The notes beneath the pieces were generated by a model. That model was given only the letters and a program-made list of their open reading frames with translations. It was not told the origin of the DNA and searched no databases. 64,000 nucleotides of DNA. Source: an uncultured Flavobacteriaceae bacterium. GTDB taxonomy: Bacteria; Bacteroidota; Bacteroidia; Flavobacteriales; Flavobacteriaceae. Each line of letters opens with the position of its first letter. Within the stretch, counting starts at the first letter, position 1. The position numbers and the translations under genes were made by a program. The stretch spans positions 496,001-560,000 of the forward strand of contig CANLVG010000002.1 in the NCBI GenBank assembly GCA_947494565.1. The letters are read 5' to 3'. This document shows positions 16,080 through 25,751 of this stretch, one piece after another.

Positions 16080-18461
16080 TCACACTTCTTTTAAGACTTC
16101 GACCGGGTTTACCCGTGCCGCTCTAAAGCTTTGCCAGCTTACAGTAAGTAGGGAAATACTTATGGCCATTCCTCCGGAAAAAGCAAAGACCCACCAGTTG
16201 ATTTCGATTTTATGGGCAAACCCTAGCAACCATTGCTGCATGGCGTACCATGATACGGGAACGGCAATCACGAAGGCCAGTAAAACCCATTTTAAAAAGT
16301 CGGCATTGAGCATGGTCAATATTTCATGAACTGTGGCACCATTCACTTTTCGTATGCCTATTTCCCGTGTTCTACGAGCCATGGTATATGACGCCAAGGC
16401 AAACAAACCCATACATGAGAGGATAACCGCCAGTATGGAGAACCAGGTAATCAAGGTATTGACACGTTTATATTCCTCATAATAGTCGTTCAATTTCCCA
16501 TCGGCAAGAAAATGGGTCAACGCGATATCAGGCAGTAAGGCTTCCCACTTTTCTCGGATCAAATCGACTACCTGTAAGGTGGTCCCTTTTTTGGCGCGCA
16601 CTGTGAGGTAATCCCATTCCATCAGGTTTTCCTGTTCCGTAAAAAAATGAGCTAGGGGTTCGGTAGTTCGTTGCACTCCTTGGTAGCTAAAATCGTCAAT
16701 CATACCGACCACACGGTATTGGGTTCCGCCTTCCCTACCTTCGACCAGTATTTGGCCGTTGGCCCTGGTAAATCCCAGTTGTTCCATGGCCGTTTTATTT
16801 AAAACGGCCGCTCCCTGTAGTGCGGTAGCATCTCGATCAAATCCATGACCGCTCAACACATCGATTCCCAAGGTCTTAAAATAATTCTGGCCTACATATG
16901 ACTTTCTAAGGCTAATGTTCGGCAAAGCACTTTCCCCTTGGGGGTAAAAAGTATTGTAATTTTCATCATAATCGCCAGGAATACTGCCCGTGAAATTTAC
17001 CGAGGCCACGTACGGACTCGCCTCCAATTCCTGATAGATAACGCTCAATTTACCCGAAGCGGCCTCTAAATCTTGGTGTTGCCAAAAATCCGTCTGTATG
17101 ACAATGGTATTCTCATTATCGAACTTCGGGTTCTTATCTAACATGAAATCAATCTGTTCGCGTATGATAACGGTACCCGAAATCAAGGCGATGGCAATGA
17201 CAAACTGTACTACAATCGACGCCTTCTTTGAAAAGCTACCCTTATTGCTTGACATTATTTTTCCTTGGAGGTTTTCGACCAGTTTGCTGCGTGACCAGAG
17301 TAAGGAGGGCACTACCCCTGAAAAAACACCGATAATACTCCAAATGCCTAAAAGCAAGACAATGAGAAAAGACAGGCTGAACGATTCTAGGCTCAAATTG
17401 GTCTCAAAAAGCGCATTGAACGCCGGCAGTAAAAAAGCATGGAGCAGTACGACGCCGAAAAGAAGAGCGATACCCCCCATGACAAACGACTCGACCATTA
17501 TCTGTTGGGTCACATGTCTTTTTGAAGCCCCAAAAACCTTTTTTACTCCCATTTCACGTGTTCTGGACAAGGCGTTTACGACGGTCAGGTTGATAAAATT
17601 AACCAAGGCAATACTCAGAATACCCAAGGCGATAAGGGCCAAAATAATAATCAGGGTTTGGTTGGATTCTTCTGCAGCATGATATGCTGAAAAAGGAAGT
17701 AGTCCGATTTTAGTTTTGTTCTCCCCTTCGGGAAGGAATTTAGTCTTGACGATATTTGCAAGTTTAGCTTCAATATCCTTCGGAGCCACATTCTCTTGCA
17801 GTACTACATAGGTTTCAGAGAAGGTATTGTACCAATCATGTACTTCCTTGATCCAGGGAGAGATGCTCTCACCGGTTTCATAAGACGTTACGATGTCAAA
17901 CTTTACCGATGAGTTTTCGGGAATATCAACCACTCCAGCAACCGTCAAAAAAACACTTTCAAAGCCAACTTGGAATTGTTTTCCTACAGCTGAATCTGTG
18001 CCAAAGTACTTTTCCGCAAAAGGTCTACTGAGTACGGCATTGTATTTTTTGTCAAGTACACTTTTGGCATTCCCCTCAGTAAACGGAAAGCTAAATACAC
18101 TAAAGAAACCTTGATCTACATAATACACATTCTCTAAAAAGGCCTTGTCTTCATGGCTCAATCGGTAACCGTCCCAGTCGAAAATTCGAGTGCCATTGAT
18201 AATTTCCGGGATTTCCTTTTGCATTTCAGGGAACAAGGCTCCTTTTGTTGCCGTACTGGTACCAGCCTCATATACTTCCTGAATCCGATAAATGTTGGAG
18301 AGGTTCCTATTGAAGTGATTATAGGTCAGGTCATTGTATACATACACGGCCAACACTAAGAACGAAGCGATGCCTACCCCAAGTCCGACCGTATTGATCA
18401 AAAAGGTTCCTTTATTCCGACTGATATTCCTAAAAAACAGTTTTAAATTGTTCTTCAACAT
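16080..18461 (-). CDS. FtsX/MacB-type ABC permease P4
   Basis: The product has 793 residues (MLKNNLKLFFRNISRNKGTF). First coupling helix: SRTREMGVKKVFGASKRHV. Second: RTREIGIRKVNGATVHEIL, the NGAT variant shared with P3. TM1 is followed by YNDLTYNHFNRNLSNIYRIQ, a diverged form of the ELSYDKFH...DRIYRV block. The C-terminus is NPVEVLKEV, the only member that ends in valine rather than glutamate. The antisense strand carries a 194-codon open frame (17098-17682) that I judge to be a shadow. Fifteen bp separate it from both P3 and P5. Confidence 0.9.
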   Translation of the reverse strand: MLKNNLKLFFRNISRNKGTFLINTVGLGVGIASFLVLAVYVYNDLTYNHFNRNLSNIYRIQEVYEAGTSTATKGALFPEMQKEIPEIINGTRIFDWDGYRLSHEDKAFLENVYYVDQGFFSVFSFPFTEGNAKSVLDKKYNAVLSRPFAEKYFGTDSAVGKQFQVGFESVFLTVAGVVDIPENSSVKFDIVTSYETGESISPWIKEVHDWYNTFSETYVVLQENVAPKDIEAKLANIVKTKFLPEGENKTKIGLLPFSAYHAAEESNQTLIIILALIALGILSIALVNFINLTVVNALSRTREMGVKKVFGASKRHVTQQIMVESFVMGGIALLFGVVLLHAFLLPAFNALFETNLSLESFSLSFLIVLLLGIWSIIGVFSGVVPSLLWSRSKLVENLQGKIMSSNKGSFSKKASIVVQFVIAIALISGTVIIREQIDFMLDKNPKFDNENTIVIQTDFWQHQDLEAASGKLSVIYQELEASPYVASVNFTGSIPGDYDENYNTFYPQGESALPNISLRKSYVGQNYFKTLGIDVLSGHGFDRDATALQGAAVLNKTAMEQLGFTRANGQILVEGREGGTQYRVVGMIDDFSYQGVQRTTEPLAHFFTEQENLMEWDYLTVRAKKGTTLQVVDLIREKWEALLPDIALTHFLADGKLNDYYEEYKRVNTLITWFSILAVILSCMGLFALASYTMARRTREIGIRKVNGATVHEILTMLNADFLKWVLLAFVIAVPVSWYAMQQWLLGFAHKIEINWWVFAFSGGMAISISLLTVSWQSFRAARVNPVEVLKEV

Positions 18462-18476
18462 GGTCGTGTACTTTTG

Positions 18477-20837
18477 TTATTCGGTTCTCAAACTTTTTAT
18501 TGGGTTAGCCGCGGCCGCCCGTATCGCTTGATAGGATATGGTCAACAAAGCGATTCCCAAGGCCAAAACCCCAGCTAGGGCGAACGTCGACCATGAAATA
18601 TCAACTCGATAGGCGAAACTCTCCAACCATCCGCTCATAAAATACCAAGCTGAAGGGATGGCGATGGCAAGGGCCACCAATATCAGTTTTAAAAAGTCTA
18701 TAGAGAGTAGTGTTGTGATACTTAGTATCGAGGCGCCCAATACCTTTCTTATGCCTATTTCCCTAATTCTATTTTCGGCCATATAGCTCGCAAGTCCGAA
18801 GAGGCCCAAACAGGAAATAAAAATCGTCAGCAGGGTGAACATACTGACCAGCTCTCCCGTTCTTTTTTCATCATTGAACTTTTTAGCATAGGCCTGATCT
18901 ACGAATTCATAATTGAAGGGGTATTCAGGGTTGTATTTACGAAAGATAGCTTCTGCTTGGGCAATACTTTCGGCCGTCTTTAGTTCTTTATTGAATTTGA
19001 TGTGAACGACATTGAAAAATGCCTTCGCCCCTTCGATGACCATGGGCTCTACCTTTTGAAAAGGGGAGTTCATAACGAAATCCTTCACCACCCCTATAAC
19101 ATGCCAATCGATACCGTTATCTCTGATAATTTGACCGATAGGGTCTTCGAATTTCATCAATGCCAAAGCAGATTCATTGATTATCGCGGCCGTCGAATCG
19201 GTTGGAAATCGCTTTAGGTCAAAATCGCGCCCGACCACCATTTCAACACCCATCGTTTTCGCAATGGCATCATCGGCAGGAAATCTATGGACCAAGGTTT
19301 TATTGTCCTCGTCTTTCCCTTTCCACTGAAAGCCCCAAGAATTGCTCCAGGTTTGCGTAATCGGAGAACCGGTCTTTGTAACGGATACGGCCGTACCTGA
19401 CGCCAGCAATTCTTCCTTGATAAGCATATAGTTTTTCTCGGTATCACCTTCCATCATGGTATACACCAGATTGTTCTTGGTATAGCCCGATTGCCGGTCT
19501 TCTACCTTTCGAAGTTGCTGCCCTACTATCATTGTCGCCGAAATCAGAATGATCGCCACTGTGAATTGAAACACCACCAAAATCTTTCTAGGTGTTATGG
19601 GGGAATCCATTTTTTTGAACGTTCCTTTCAATACCCTCGACGCTTCAAAACCGGAAAGGTATATGGCCGGATAGCTTCCTGCCAAAACCCCTGTAAACAA
19701 GACAACCCCCAAAGCAGCTAACCAAAACCATACATTGGTCAAATCCAATGACAACGGTTTTTCTATGAATGTACTGAAGGATGACAGCGATACGAGTACG
19801 ATAATCAAGGCGATAGCAGCTGCGAGGAAAGAAATCAGAATAGATTCTCCTAAAAATTGGGTGATCAGCGCCCCTTTTTTAGCTCCCACGGTTTTGCGTA
19901 TGCCTACCTCTTTTGCCCGTTTCTCGCTTCGTGCCGTACTCAAATTCATAAAATTAATACAGGCGATGATCAAGATTATCCCGGCAATAATTCCGAACAT
20001 TCTAATCAAATCGATTCTACCCCCAACCTCTTTTCCATTTTCAAATTCTGAATACAACCAAGTTCTTGACCACGGATATAGATAGGTTACCATATCAGGA
20101 GATAGCTTGTCATATCTTTTTCGTAAGGTTTCTATTTTTCCGGAGAAAGCTTCGTAGTCCGTGCCTTCTTTAAGCATGACATAGGTCGCCACTGAGTTGT
20201 TTCCCCAATTTTTGTCATCACTTCCTTTTTGAACCAGGTATTTCCAAGGAATCAGGAATTCAAAGTCGAAATCTGAATTTTCAGGTAAATCCGCTAAAAT
20301 TCCGGTGACCATAAAACTATCGGCATTGTCTACTTTCACCATTTTGCCCACAGCGGGTTCGTTCCCGAACATTTTTTCTGCAAAGGTTTCGGTAATGACC
20401 ACCGAATTGACCCCATCAAGAACCGTTTCTACGGTACCTTCAAGTAAAGGAAAGCTGAAAATTTTCAAGAAATCAGGGTCGACAATGGTGCCCGTTGATT
20501 TTATTCGCTTGTCTCCTTTGGCAAACAATAAAGGGGTATCATAGTAAAACCTAGAGACCGCCTCTACTTCGGGATAGTCTTTCTTTATTACGGAGGCCAT
20601 CACTTTTGGCGTGGAATTCCAGGTCCATAGTTCCCCATCTACCGGGGCCTTGTTATACACTTGATAAATGCGGTCTTTGTTCTCATGAAATTGGTCGATG
20701 CCCACTTCGAAACTGATCCAAATCAGAATCAATGCAGTTACCGCTAACCCAATCGAAAGACCAACGATATTCAAGAGCGAAAAACTCTTGTTTCGAATTA
20801 AGTTTCTCCAGGCGATTTTCAAATAGTTCTTGATCAT
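18477..20837 (-). CDS. FtsX/MacB-type ABC permease P5
   Basis: At 786 residues this is the shortest member (MIKNYLKIAWRNLIRNKSFS). First coupling helix: KRAKEVGIRKTVGAKKGAL. Second: RIREIGIRKVLGASILSIT. FENGKEVGGRI before TM2, and TGSPITQTWSNSWGFQWKGK in the second periplasmic domain, are matched by FEDGVQTGGRI and SSSPTTRIWSNRGGFTWEGK in P11. P5 and P11 are therefore close relatives that now lie six genes apart. The C-terminus is NPIKSLRTE. The spacing is 15 bp to P4 and 17 bp to P6. Confidence 0.9.
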   Translation of the reverse strand: MIKNYLKIAWRNLIRNKSFSLLNIVGLSIGLAVTALILIWISFEVGIDQFHENKDRIYQVYNKAPVDGELWTWNSTPKVMASVIKKDYPEVEAVSRFYYDTPLLFAKGDKRIKSTGTIVDPDFLKIFSFPLLEGTVETVLDGVNSVVITETFAEKMFGNEPAVGKMVKVDNADSFMVTGILADLPENSDFDFEFLIPWKYLVQKGSDDKNWGNNSVATYVMLKEGTDYEAFSGKIETLRKRYDKLSPDMVTYLYPWSRTWLYSEFENGKEVGGRIDLIRMFGIIAGIILIIACINFMNLSTARSEKRAKEVGIRKTVGAKKGALITQFLGESILISFLAAAIALIIVLVSLSSFSTFIEKPLSLDLTNVWFWLAALGVVLFTGVLAGSYPAIYLSGFEASRVLKGTFKKMDSPITPRKILVVFQFTVAIILISATMIVGQQLRKVEDRQSGYTKNNLVYTMMEGDTEKNYMLIKEELLASGTAVSVTKTGSPITQTWSNSWGFQWKGKDEDNKTLVHRFPADDAIAKTMGVEMVVGRDFDLKRFPTDSTAAIINESALALMKFEDPIGQIIRDNGIDWHVIGVVKDFVMNSPFQKVEPMVIEGAKAFFNVVHIKFNKELKTAESIAQAEAIFRKYNPEYPFNYEFVDQAYAKKFNDEKRTGELVSMFTLLTIFISCLGLFGLASYMAENRIREIGIRKVLGASILSITTLLSIDFLKLILVALAIAIPSAWYFMSGWLESFAYRVDISWSTFALAGVLALGIALLTISYQAIRAAAANPIKSLRTE

Positions 20838-20854
20838 AGTCTTCTCTTCTTTGA

Positions 20855-23269
20855 TTATTCAGTACGTAAACTTTTTATTGGGTTTTGCAATGCGGCCTTG
20901 ATGGTTCTGCTACCTACGGTAAACAGTGCGATAATCATGGCCATGATGCCAGCAAAAAGGAAGAACCAAGCATTAAGGTCTATTTTATACGCATAATCTT
21001 CCAGCCATTTTTTCAAAAGCCACCAAGCTATTGGAGAGGCGATCAAAAAGGCCAGCAAAACCAATTTCAGAAAATCTTTGGTCAATAGCACGGTTATGGA
21101 AGAGACACTGGCCCCTAATACCTTTCGCACCCCGATTTCCTTGGTTCGCTGTGCCACGATTAAAAGCGACATGGCAAATAGGCCGATACAACTCAACGCG
21201 ATTGCGATAATGGAACCACTTGTGACCAATGTGGCCATGGATTTTTCCCGATTAAACGTACGATCCACATTTTCATCCAAAAAAGAACTCAAAAATTCAG
21301 CATTTGGTTCTATTTCCTTGTAAGCGGCCTCAATCGCCGCTACCGAACGTGCCATATTCATTGGGGCGACCTTAACATAGGAATAATATAGCTCTTGCTG
21401 TCTTTCCAAGATAAATGTCAAAGGTTCTATAGCTTTTGACATATTCTGGAAATTATAATCCTTTACTACGCCGATTACGGAATAATTTAAACTATCGCTC
21501 ACGGGAATAAGTGCGGTCAGCGGATTGTCTTCCCCAAGTTCTTCAGCCATGCTTTCGTTAATCATAACAGCTTGGGTATCTCCCTCCCTAGCGCTATCAA
21601 AACTCCTGCCCTGCACCAATTGCAAGCCCAAAGTTTCGACATAGTCGTAGTCTATAATTAGCGTATTGGTCTTGACCACACGACCTTTATAGCCAAACCC
21701 CCATTGACTGCTAAATTGACTCCCATCTTTACCGATCCCCAAGTTATTGTCAGCCCCTGATACTCCTAAAATATCAGGGTTGCCTTGAAGTTTGTCTCTC
21801 AACAGGCGCACTACATCATAACTGTTCTTTTTTCCATCTAAGGGAAAGGAGAGCACCTGTTCCTTATCATACCCTAAATCTTTATTCCTCATGTAATCCA
21901 CCTGACTCCATAAGACCAGCGTACCGCTAATCAATAAAATTGCAATTCCGAACTGTAGGACCATTAAAGCGTTGCGCACCGTGTTGCTACCGGTATTCTC
22001 TAATTTCCCTTTTAAAGATTGAATGGTACCCAATCTACTCAAAAGCAATGCGGGATACCCCCCGACGATCAATGTGATTACAAATATCAAAACCGTTGCT
22101 CCGGCCAGAATAGTCAGTGAATACATCCTTTCCATGGTAGCTTTCGTGTTGAAAACAGTTTGAAATTCTTGAAGCAACACTACACTGAGAAGAATCCCCA
22201 CACCTAAAGAAACCACAAATACGAAAAGGCTTTCGCTCCAAAACTGAAAAAACAACTGCCGCTTTACGGCACCAAGCGTCTTTCTCATACCAATTTCCCG
22301 TAGCCGTTGCGAACTTTTGGCAATACTCATGTTTATGAAGTTCACACAAGCAATAAATAGAATTAGAAATGCAATCCCCAAAACAAGGTAGGCACTACTT
22401 CGACTGACTTCGGCATACCCATTTTTGAAACTAGCAAAGGAAATATCGTCTATTGGAAGTAGTCCGAGTTGAACAAATTTTCCATTGGAATTCGGTACCG
22501 CCCCTCCCTGTTCGAGGTTTTCAATTGCACCTTGATAATGGAGCTCGGTAAACGAAGTGCTGTTTTTTTCAAATTCCGCTGGCGCAACCCCGTTTTCCAG
22601 TTGTACAAATACTTCGTGGTATTGGTTGCTCCAAGTTTCCAAAGTCTCGGCGTACTGGGCGTTTTTCTCAAATCGAAGGACGATTTCAAAGTCTAGGGAA
22701 CTCTCGTCTGGATTATCCTTTGAAACCGCTCGAACTACAAAAGGCTCTAGTTGTCCTTTGATGAGGATGTTTATGGTTTGACCAATAGGGTTCTGATTTC
22801 CGAACAATTTGCTCGCCGTTGTCTCCGTAACTACTGCAGCAGAGAGGTCTTGTAATGGGCTCTCTTTGTCTCCCTCGACAATAGGAAAGCTGAACATCGC
22901 AAAGAAATCGACATCGGCCCATACCGCATCCAAATTGATCTCTTTTTCATGATACTGGGTCAAGACATCCTCTTCAAGAAATCGTGTTATCTTATCGACA
23001 CCGGCCACCTCCGATTGTAGGGCCTGGGCGAAAGGGGTGGGTTGGCTGGTACCTACTTCTTTTCCCTTGGGGGTCTGCCATTCTAGATAGGTTTTGTAGA
23101 GCCGATCGCCATTGGCGTGAAATCTATCATACGAAAGTTCGTGTAGCGAATCCATGGTCAATAGAATAGCAACTCCGAAGGCGACCGAGAGACCGACCAC
23201 ATTCAGAAGCGCGAAGGTCTTATCTTTCATGAGGTTGCGCCATGCGATTTTTAAATAGTTTTTCAGCAT
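20855..23269 (-). CDS. FtsX/MacB-type ABC permease P6
   Basis: The product has 804 residues (MLKNYLKIAWRNLMKDKTFA). TM1 reads VVGLSVAFGVAILL. The SVAF replacement for the usual SIGL is approached only by P9 (AVAF). First coupling helix: QRLREIGMRKTLGAVKRQL, leading into FFQFWSES, again like P9 and P13. Second: RTKEIGVRKVLGASVSSIT. The second periplasmic domain has SGADNNLGIGKDGSQFSSQ, parallel to AGSGSNLGRGRDRTTSRS in P9. It ends NPIKSLRTE. P7 lies 24 bp upstream. Confidence 0.9.
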   Translation of the reverse strand: MLKNYLKIAWRNLMKDKTFALLNVVGLSVAFGVAILLTMDSLHELSYDRFHANGDRLYKTYLEWQTPKGKEVGTSQPTPFAQALQSEVAGVDKITRFLEEDVLTQYHEKEINLDAVWADVDFFAMFSFPIVEGDKESPLQDLSAAVVTETTASKLFGNQNPIGQTINILIKGQLEPFVVRAVSKDNPDESSLDFEIVLRFEKNAQYAETLETWSNQYHEVFVQLENGVAPAEFEKNSTSFTELHYQGAIENLEQGGAVPNSNGKFVQLGLLPIDDISFASFKNGYAEVSRSSAYLVLGIAFLILFIACVNFINMSIAKSSQRLREIGMRKTLGAVKRQLFFQFWSESLFVFVVSLGVGILLSVVLLQEFQTVFNTKATMERMYSLTILAGATVLIFVITLIVGGYPALLLSRLGTIQSLKGKLENTGSNTVRNALMVLQFGIAILLISGTLVLWSQVDYMRNKDLGYDKEQVLSFPLDGKKNSYDVVRLLRDKLQGNPDILGVSGADNNLGIGKDGSQFSSQWGFGYKGRVVKTNTLIIDYDYVETLGLQLVQGRSFDSAREGDTQAVMINESMAEELGEDNPLTALIPVSDSLNYSVIGVVKDYNFQNMSKAIEPLTFILERQQELYYSYVKVAPMNMARSVAAIEAAYKEIEPNAEFLSSFLDENVDRTFNREKSMATLVTSGSIIAIALSCIGLFAMSLLIVAQRTKEIGVRKVLGASVSSITVLLTKDFLKLVLLAFLIASPIAWWLLKKWLEDYAYKIDLNAWFFLFAGIMAMIIALFTVGSRTIKAALQNPIKSLRTE

Positions 23270-23293
23270 TGTTTAGCGTATTTGATGATGAAT

Positions 23294-25741
23294 TTATTCA
23301 GTTCTCAAACTTTTTACTGGATTCGCATTTGCCTTAGCAATGGTTCGAATGCTCATGATAATCAAGGAAATGATTCCCATGCCCATTCCACTCAATAGAA
23401 ACACCCACCAACTCATATTGGTCTTATAGGCAAATGCTTCCAGCCATTGATTCATTCCGTACCAAGCTATCGGCGCCGCAATTACAAAGGCAATACCTAC
23501 CAAGATCAAGAAGTCTTTGCAAAGCAACATATTCAGTTGCATCAATGTTGCGCCCAATACTTTTCTGATGCCAATTTCCTTGGTACGTCGTTCGGTGGTA
23601 TACACTACCAATCCTAACAGGCCTAAACAACTGATAATTATGGAAAGACCTGTTGCCCATCTCAACAAAGTTGTGGTTCTACGTTCCTGCCGATAAAAAC
23701 GTTCAACGATATCGCTCATAAAATTTACCTGAAAATCAGCATCGGGGTAAATTTCATTCCAAACCTTTTCGATTTGAGCAATAGTCTGCGGCCAATTTTC
23801 TGATTGTCCTGCTCGGAGCGAAAAATGAACCCTATTAAATCGTACAAAGCGTTCCCGATACCAATCACCTGCGAATGCCATGGGCTCAATACCTGACTTT
23901 AATGAACGTTGGTTAAAATCTTCCATCACTCCAACTATAGGATATGATTCGTTGTTCATTTTAATCATTTTTCCAAGCGCATCTTGAGGGGTTTTAAAAC
24001 CCAATAGCTTCAAATAGGTTTCGTTGATTATAAATTCCCTTATGGTGTCGTTCAGATGATTTCTACCCGCCAATAATTCAATGTCATATAAATCCAAATA
24101 GTTTTTGTCTCCGTAAAGAAATAGTAATGAGGTATTGATTTCCTTTTCCTTATCAAAATAAGTGACATGTGATGAATTACTACTAAAAGAGGCAGGTGGG
24201 TGGCCACTCAAACTAGCTTCGTTCACCAAAGGTTGCTCTTTAATTTCATTCATGAATCGAATGCGTTTTTCAATCGATTCGTCGTGCTGCGGAGTTTGGA
24301 TATTGGCCAAAGCTTCTGTCTGGATGCCCATATCTTGTGTCATCAAAAAATGAAGTTGTTTGCCTACCAACAATGTTCCGATTATGAAAATTTGGGCGAT
24401 AACAAATTGAAAAACGGTCAAATATTTACGTAGGGATGATTTATCCCCTCCGGTCAAAATCTGATTTTTCAATACGGATACGGGTTTAAAGTGCGAGAGC
24501 ACTAACCCAGGGTAAAATCCGGAAAGGAAAGTCACTAGTAGCAACAAAACTATGATAAAAGCAATGACCCACGGATCTGAAAAGAGCTCAAAACTCAGTC
24601 CTTGCGGCAGAAAGTCCGAGAATATCCGCAACAAACTAAATGAAAGGAACAGTGACAGCACAGCTGCCAGAAGGGTCAACAAAAAAGTTTCGCCCAAAAA
24701 CTGAATCACCAATTGTTTTTTAGAGCTCCCCAATGTTTTACGTATTCCAATCTCCTTCGCACGTTGAGTAGCTTGGGCGGTATTCAGGTTTATGAAATTA
24801 ATAGAACCCAATAAAAGCAAAAAGAAGGCGATAAAACCCAGACTAATTAGCACGGACATACTGGCCCTACTTGAGCTAAAATCAAAAGTGTTATAATTAG
24901 GGTCAAAGTGCATATCCGTCAGCGGCTGTAAATAGAATTTTCTAGACTGACCAAATGCCTTGGTTTCCGGATCTTCATGTGCTTTGGAAATCTTGTCTAG
25001 CTCCGATTGAGTGGCAGCAGCATTGACATTGCCGGCGATACCTACGAACAATTGTGATGCAGAACTCGTACTTCCCCATCCACTGTATTCCAAAAGATTT
25101 GTCATGTCGGCGTTATCGGCAGTTTTTAGGGAAATAAATTCTTCAAAAACCAAATCGCTCCGTTCTTCGAAATTGGCGACTATTGCGGTCACTGTCACAG
25201 GTATCGTATCTTGATATACCAAGGTTCTTCCAACGATGTCATTTAGAGTTTTGCCGGGGAAATACTTCCTGGCCCGATTTTCCGATAAAACCAGTTCATT
25301 GGGGTTTTCAAGTATCTTATCTGTTGAGCCTGCAAGCCATCGGTACTCAAAGAGGTCAAAATAGCCTTGATCGGCATAGACTACATATTCAGGTTTTTTA
25401 TATAGTTTTTTCGTTTTAGCATTCCGTACATGTAGTGGGTAAGCTAAAAAGACTGGCGCGACAACCTCAACACCTGGCAAGCCTTCTTTTATATCAATTC
25501 CAAGTGCTACGGTCACTCCGGGATTATAAAACTTGCCTTCCGGGGTTGTAAACTCAGTGGTAATTCTATGAATACTTTCTCCTTTAGGGTGGAATTTATC
25601 AAAAGTCAAATCATAGTAGACCATTAGACCGATTACGAAGGAAGCGCTGAGCCCTATGGCCAAACTAATAATCTTGATCGCTGCGAAGAATTTGTGTCTC
25701 GCAATGGAACGAAATGCTATTTTTAGATAATTCTGAATCAT
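23294..25741 (-). CDS. FtsX/MacB-type ABC permease P7
   Basis: At 815 residues this is the longest member (MIQNYLKIAFRSIARHKFFA). First coupling helix: QRAKEIGIRKTLGSSKKQL. Second: RTKEIGIRKVLGATLMQLN. The segment LTDMHFDPNYNTFDFSSSRA before TM2, and NLNTAQATQR after it, resemble P18 (LSDIHFNPDYGGLD, NISTAQAFYR). The second periplasmic domain has LLAGRNHLNDTIREFIINET, as in P1 and P18. Only 10 bp separate its stop from the P6 side's 24 bp spacer pattern and from P8's stop upstream, so coupled translation with P8 is likely. It ends NPVKSLRTE. Confidence 0.9.
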   Translation of the reverse strand: MIQNYLKIAFRSIARHKFFAAIKIISLAIGLSASFVIGLMVYYDLTFDKFHPKGESIHRITTEFTTPEGKFYNPGVTVALGIDIKEGLPGVEVVAPVFLAYPLHVRNAKTKKLYKKPEYVVYADQGYFDLFEYRWLAGSTDKILENPNELVLSENRARKYFPGKTLNDIVGRTLVYQDTIPVTVTAIVANFEERSDLVFEEFISLKTADNADMTNLLEYSGWGSTSSASQLFVGIAGNVNAAATQSELDKISKAHEDPETKAFGQSRKFYLQPLTDMHFDPNYNTFDFSSSRASMSVLISLGFIAFFLLLLGSINFINLNTAQATQRAKEIGIRKTLGSSKKQLVIQFLGETFLLTLLAAVLSLFLSFSLLRIFSDFLPQGLSFELFSDPWVIAFIIVLLLLVTFLSGFYPGLVLSHFKPVSVLKNQILTGGDKSSLRKYLTVFQFVIAQIFIIGTLLVGKQLHFLMTQDMGIQTEALANIQTPQHDESIEKRIRFMNEIKEQPLVNEASLSGHPPASFSSNSSHVTYFDKEKEINTSLLFLYGDKNYLDLYDIELLAGRNHLNDTIREFIINETYLKLLGFKTPQDALGKMIKMNNESYPIVGVMEDFNQRSLKSGIEPMAFAGDWYRERFVRFNRVHFSLRAGQSENWPQTIAQIEKVWNEIYPDADFQVNFMSDIVERFYRQERRTTTLLRWATGLSIIISCLGLLGLVVYTTERRTKEIGIRKVLGATLMQLNMLLCKDFLILVGIAFVIAAPIAWYGMNQWLEAFAYKTNMSWWVFLLSGMGMGIISLIIMSIRTIAKANANPVKSLRTE

Positions 25742-25751
25742 GATGTTTATA

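Noticed and set aside
17098-17682. 194-codon open frame on the plus strand within P4
   Set aside because: It lies wholly antisense to an intact permease, has no recognisable domain and no upstream signal. It is a shadow of the coding frame, like many similar plus-strand frames over the other permeases.
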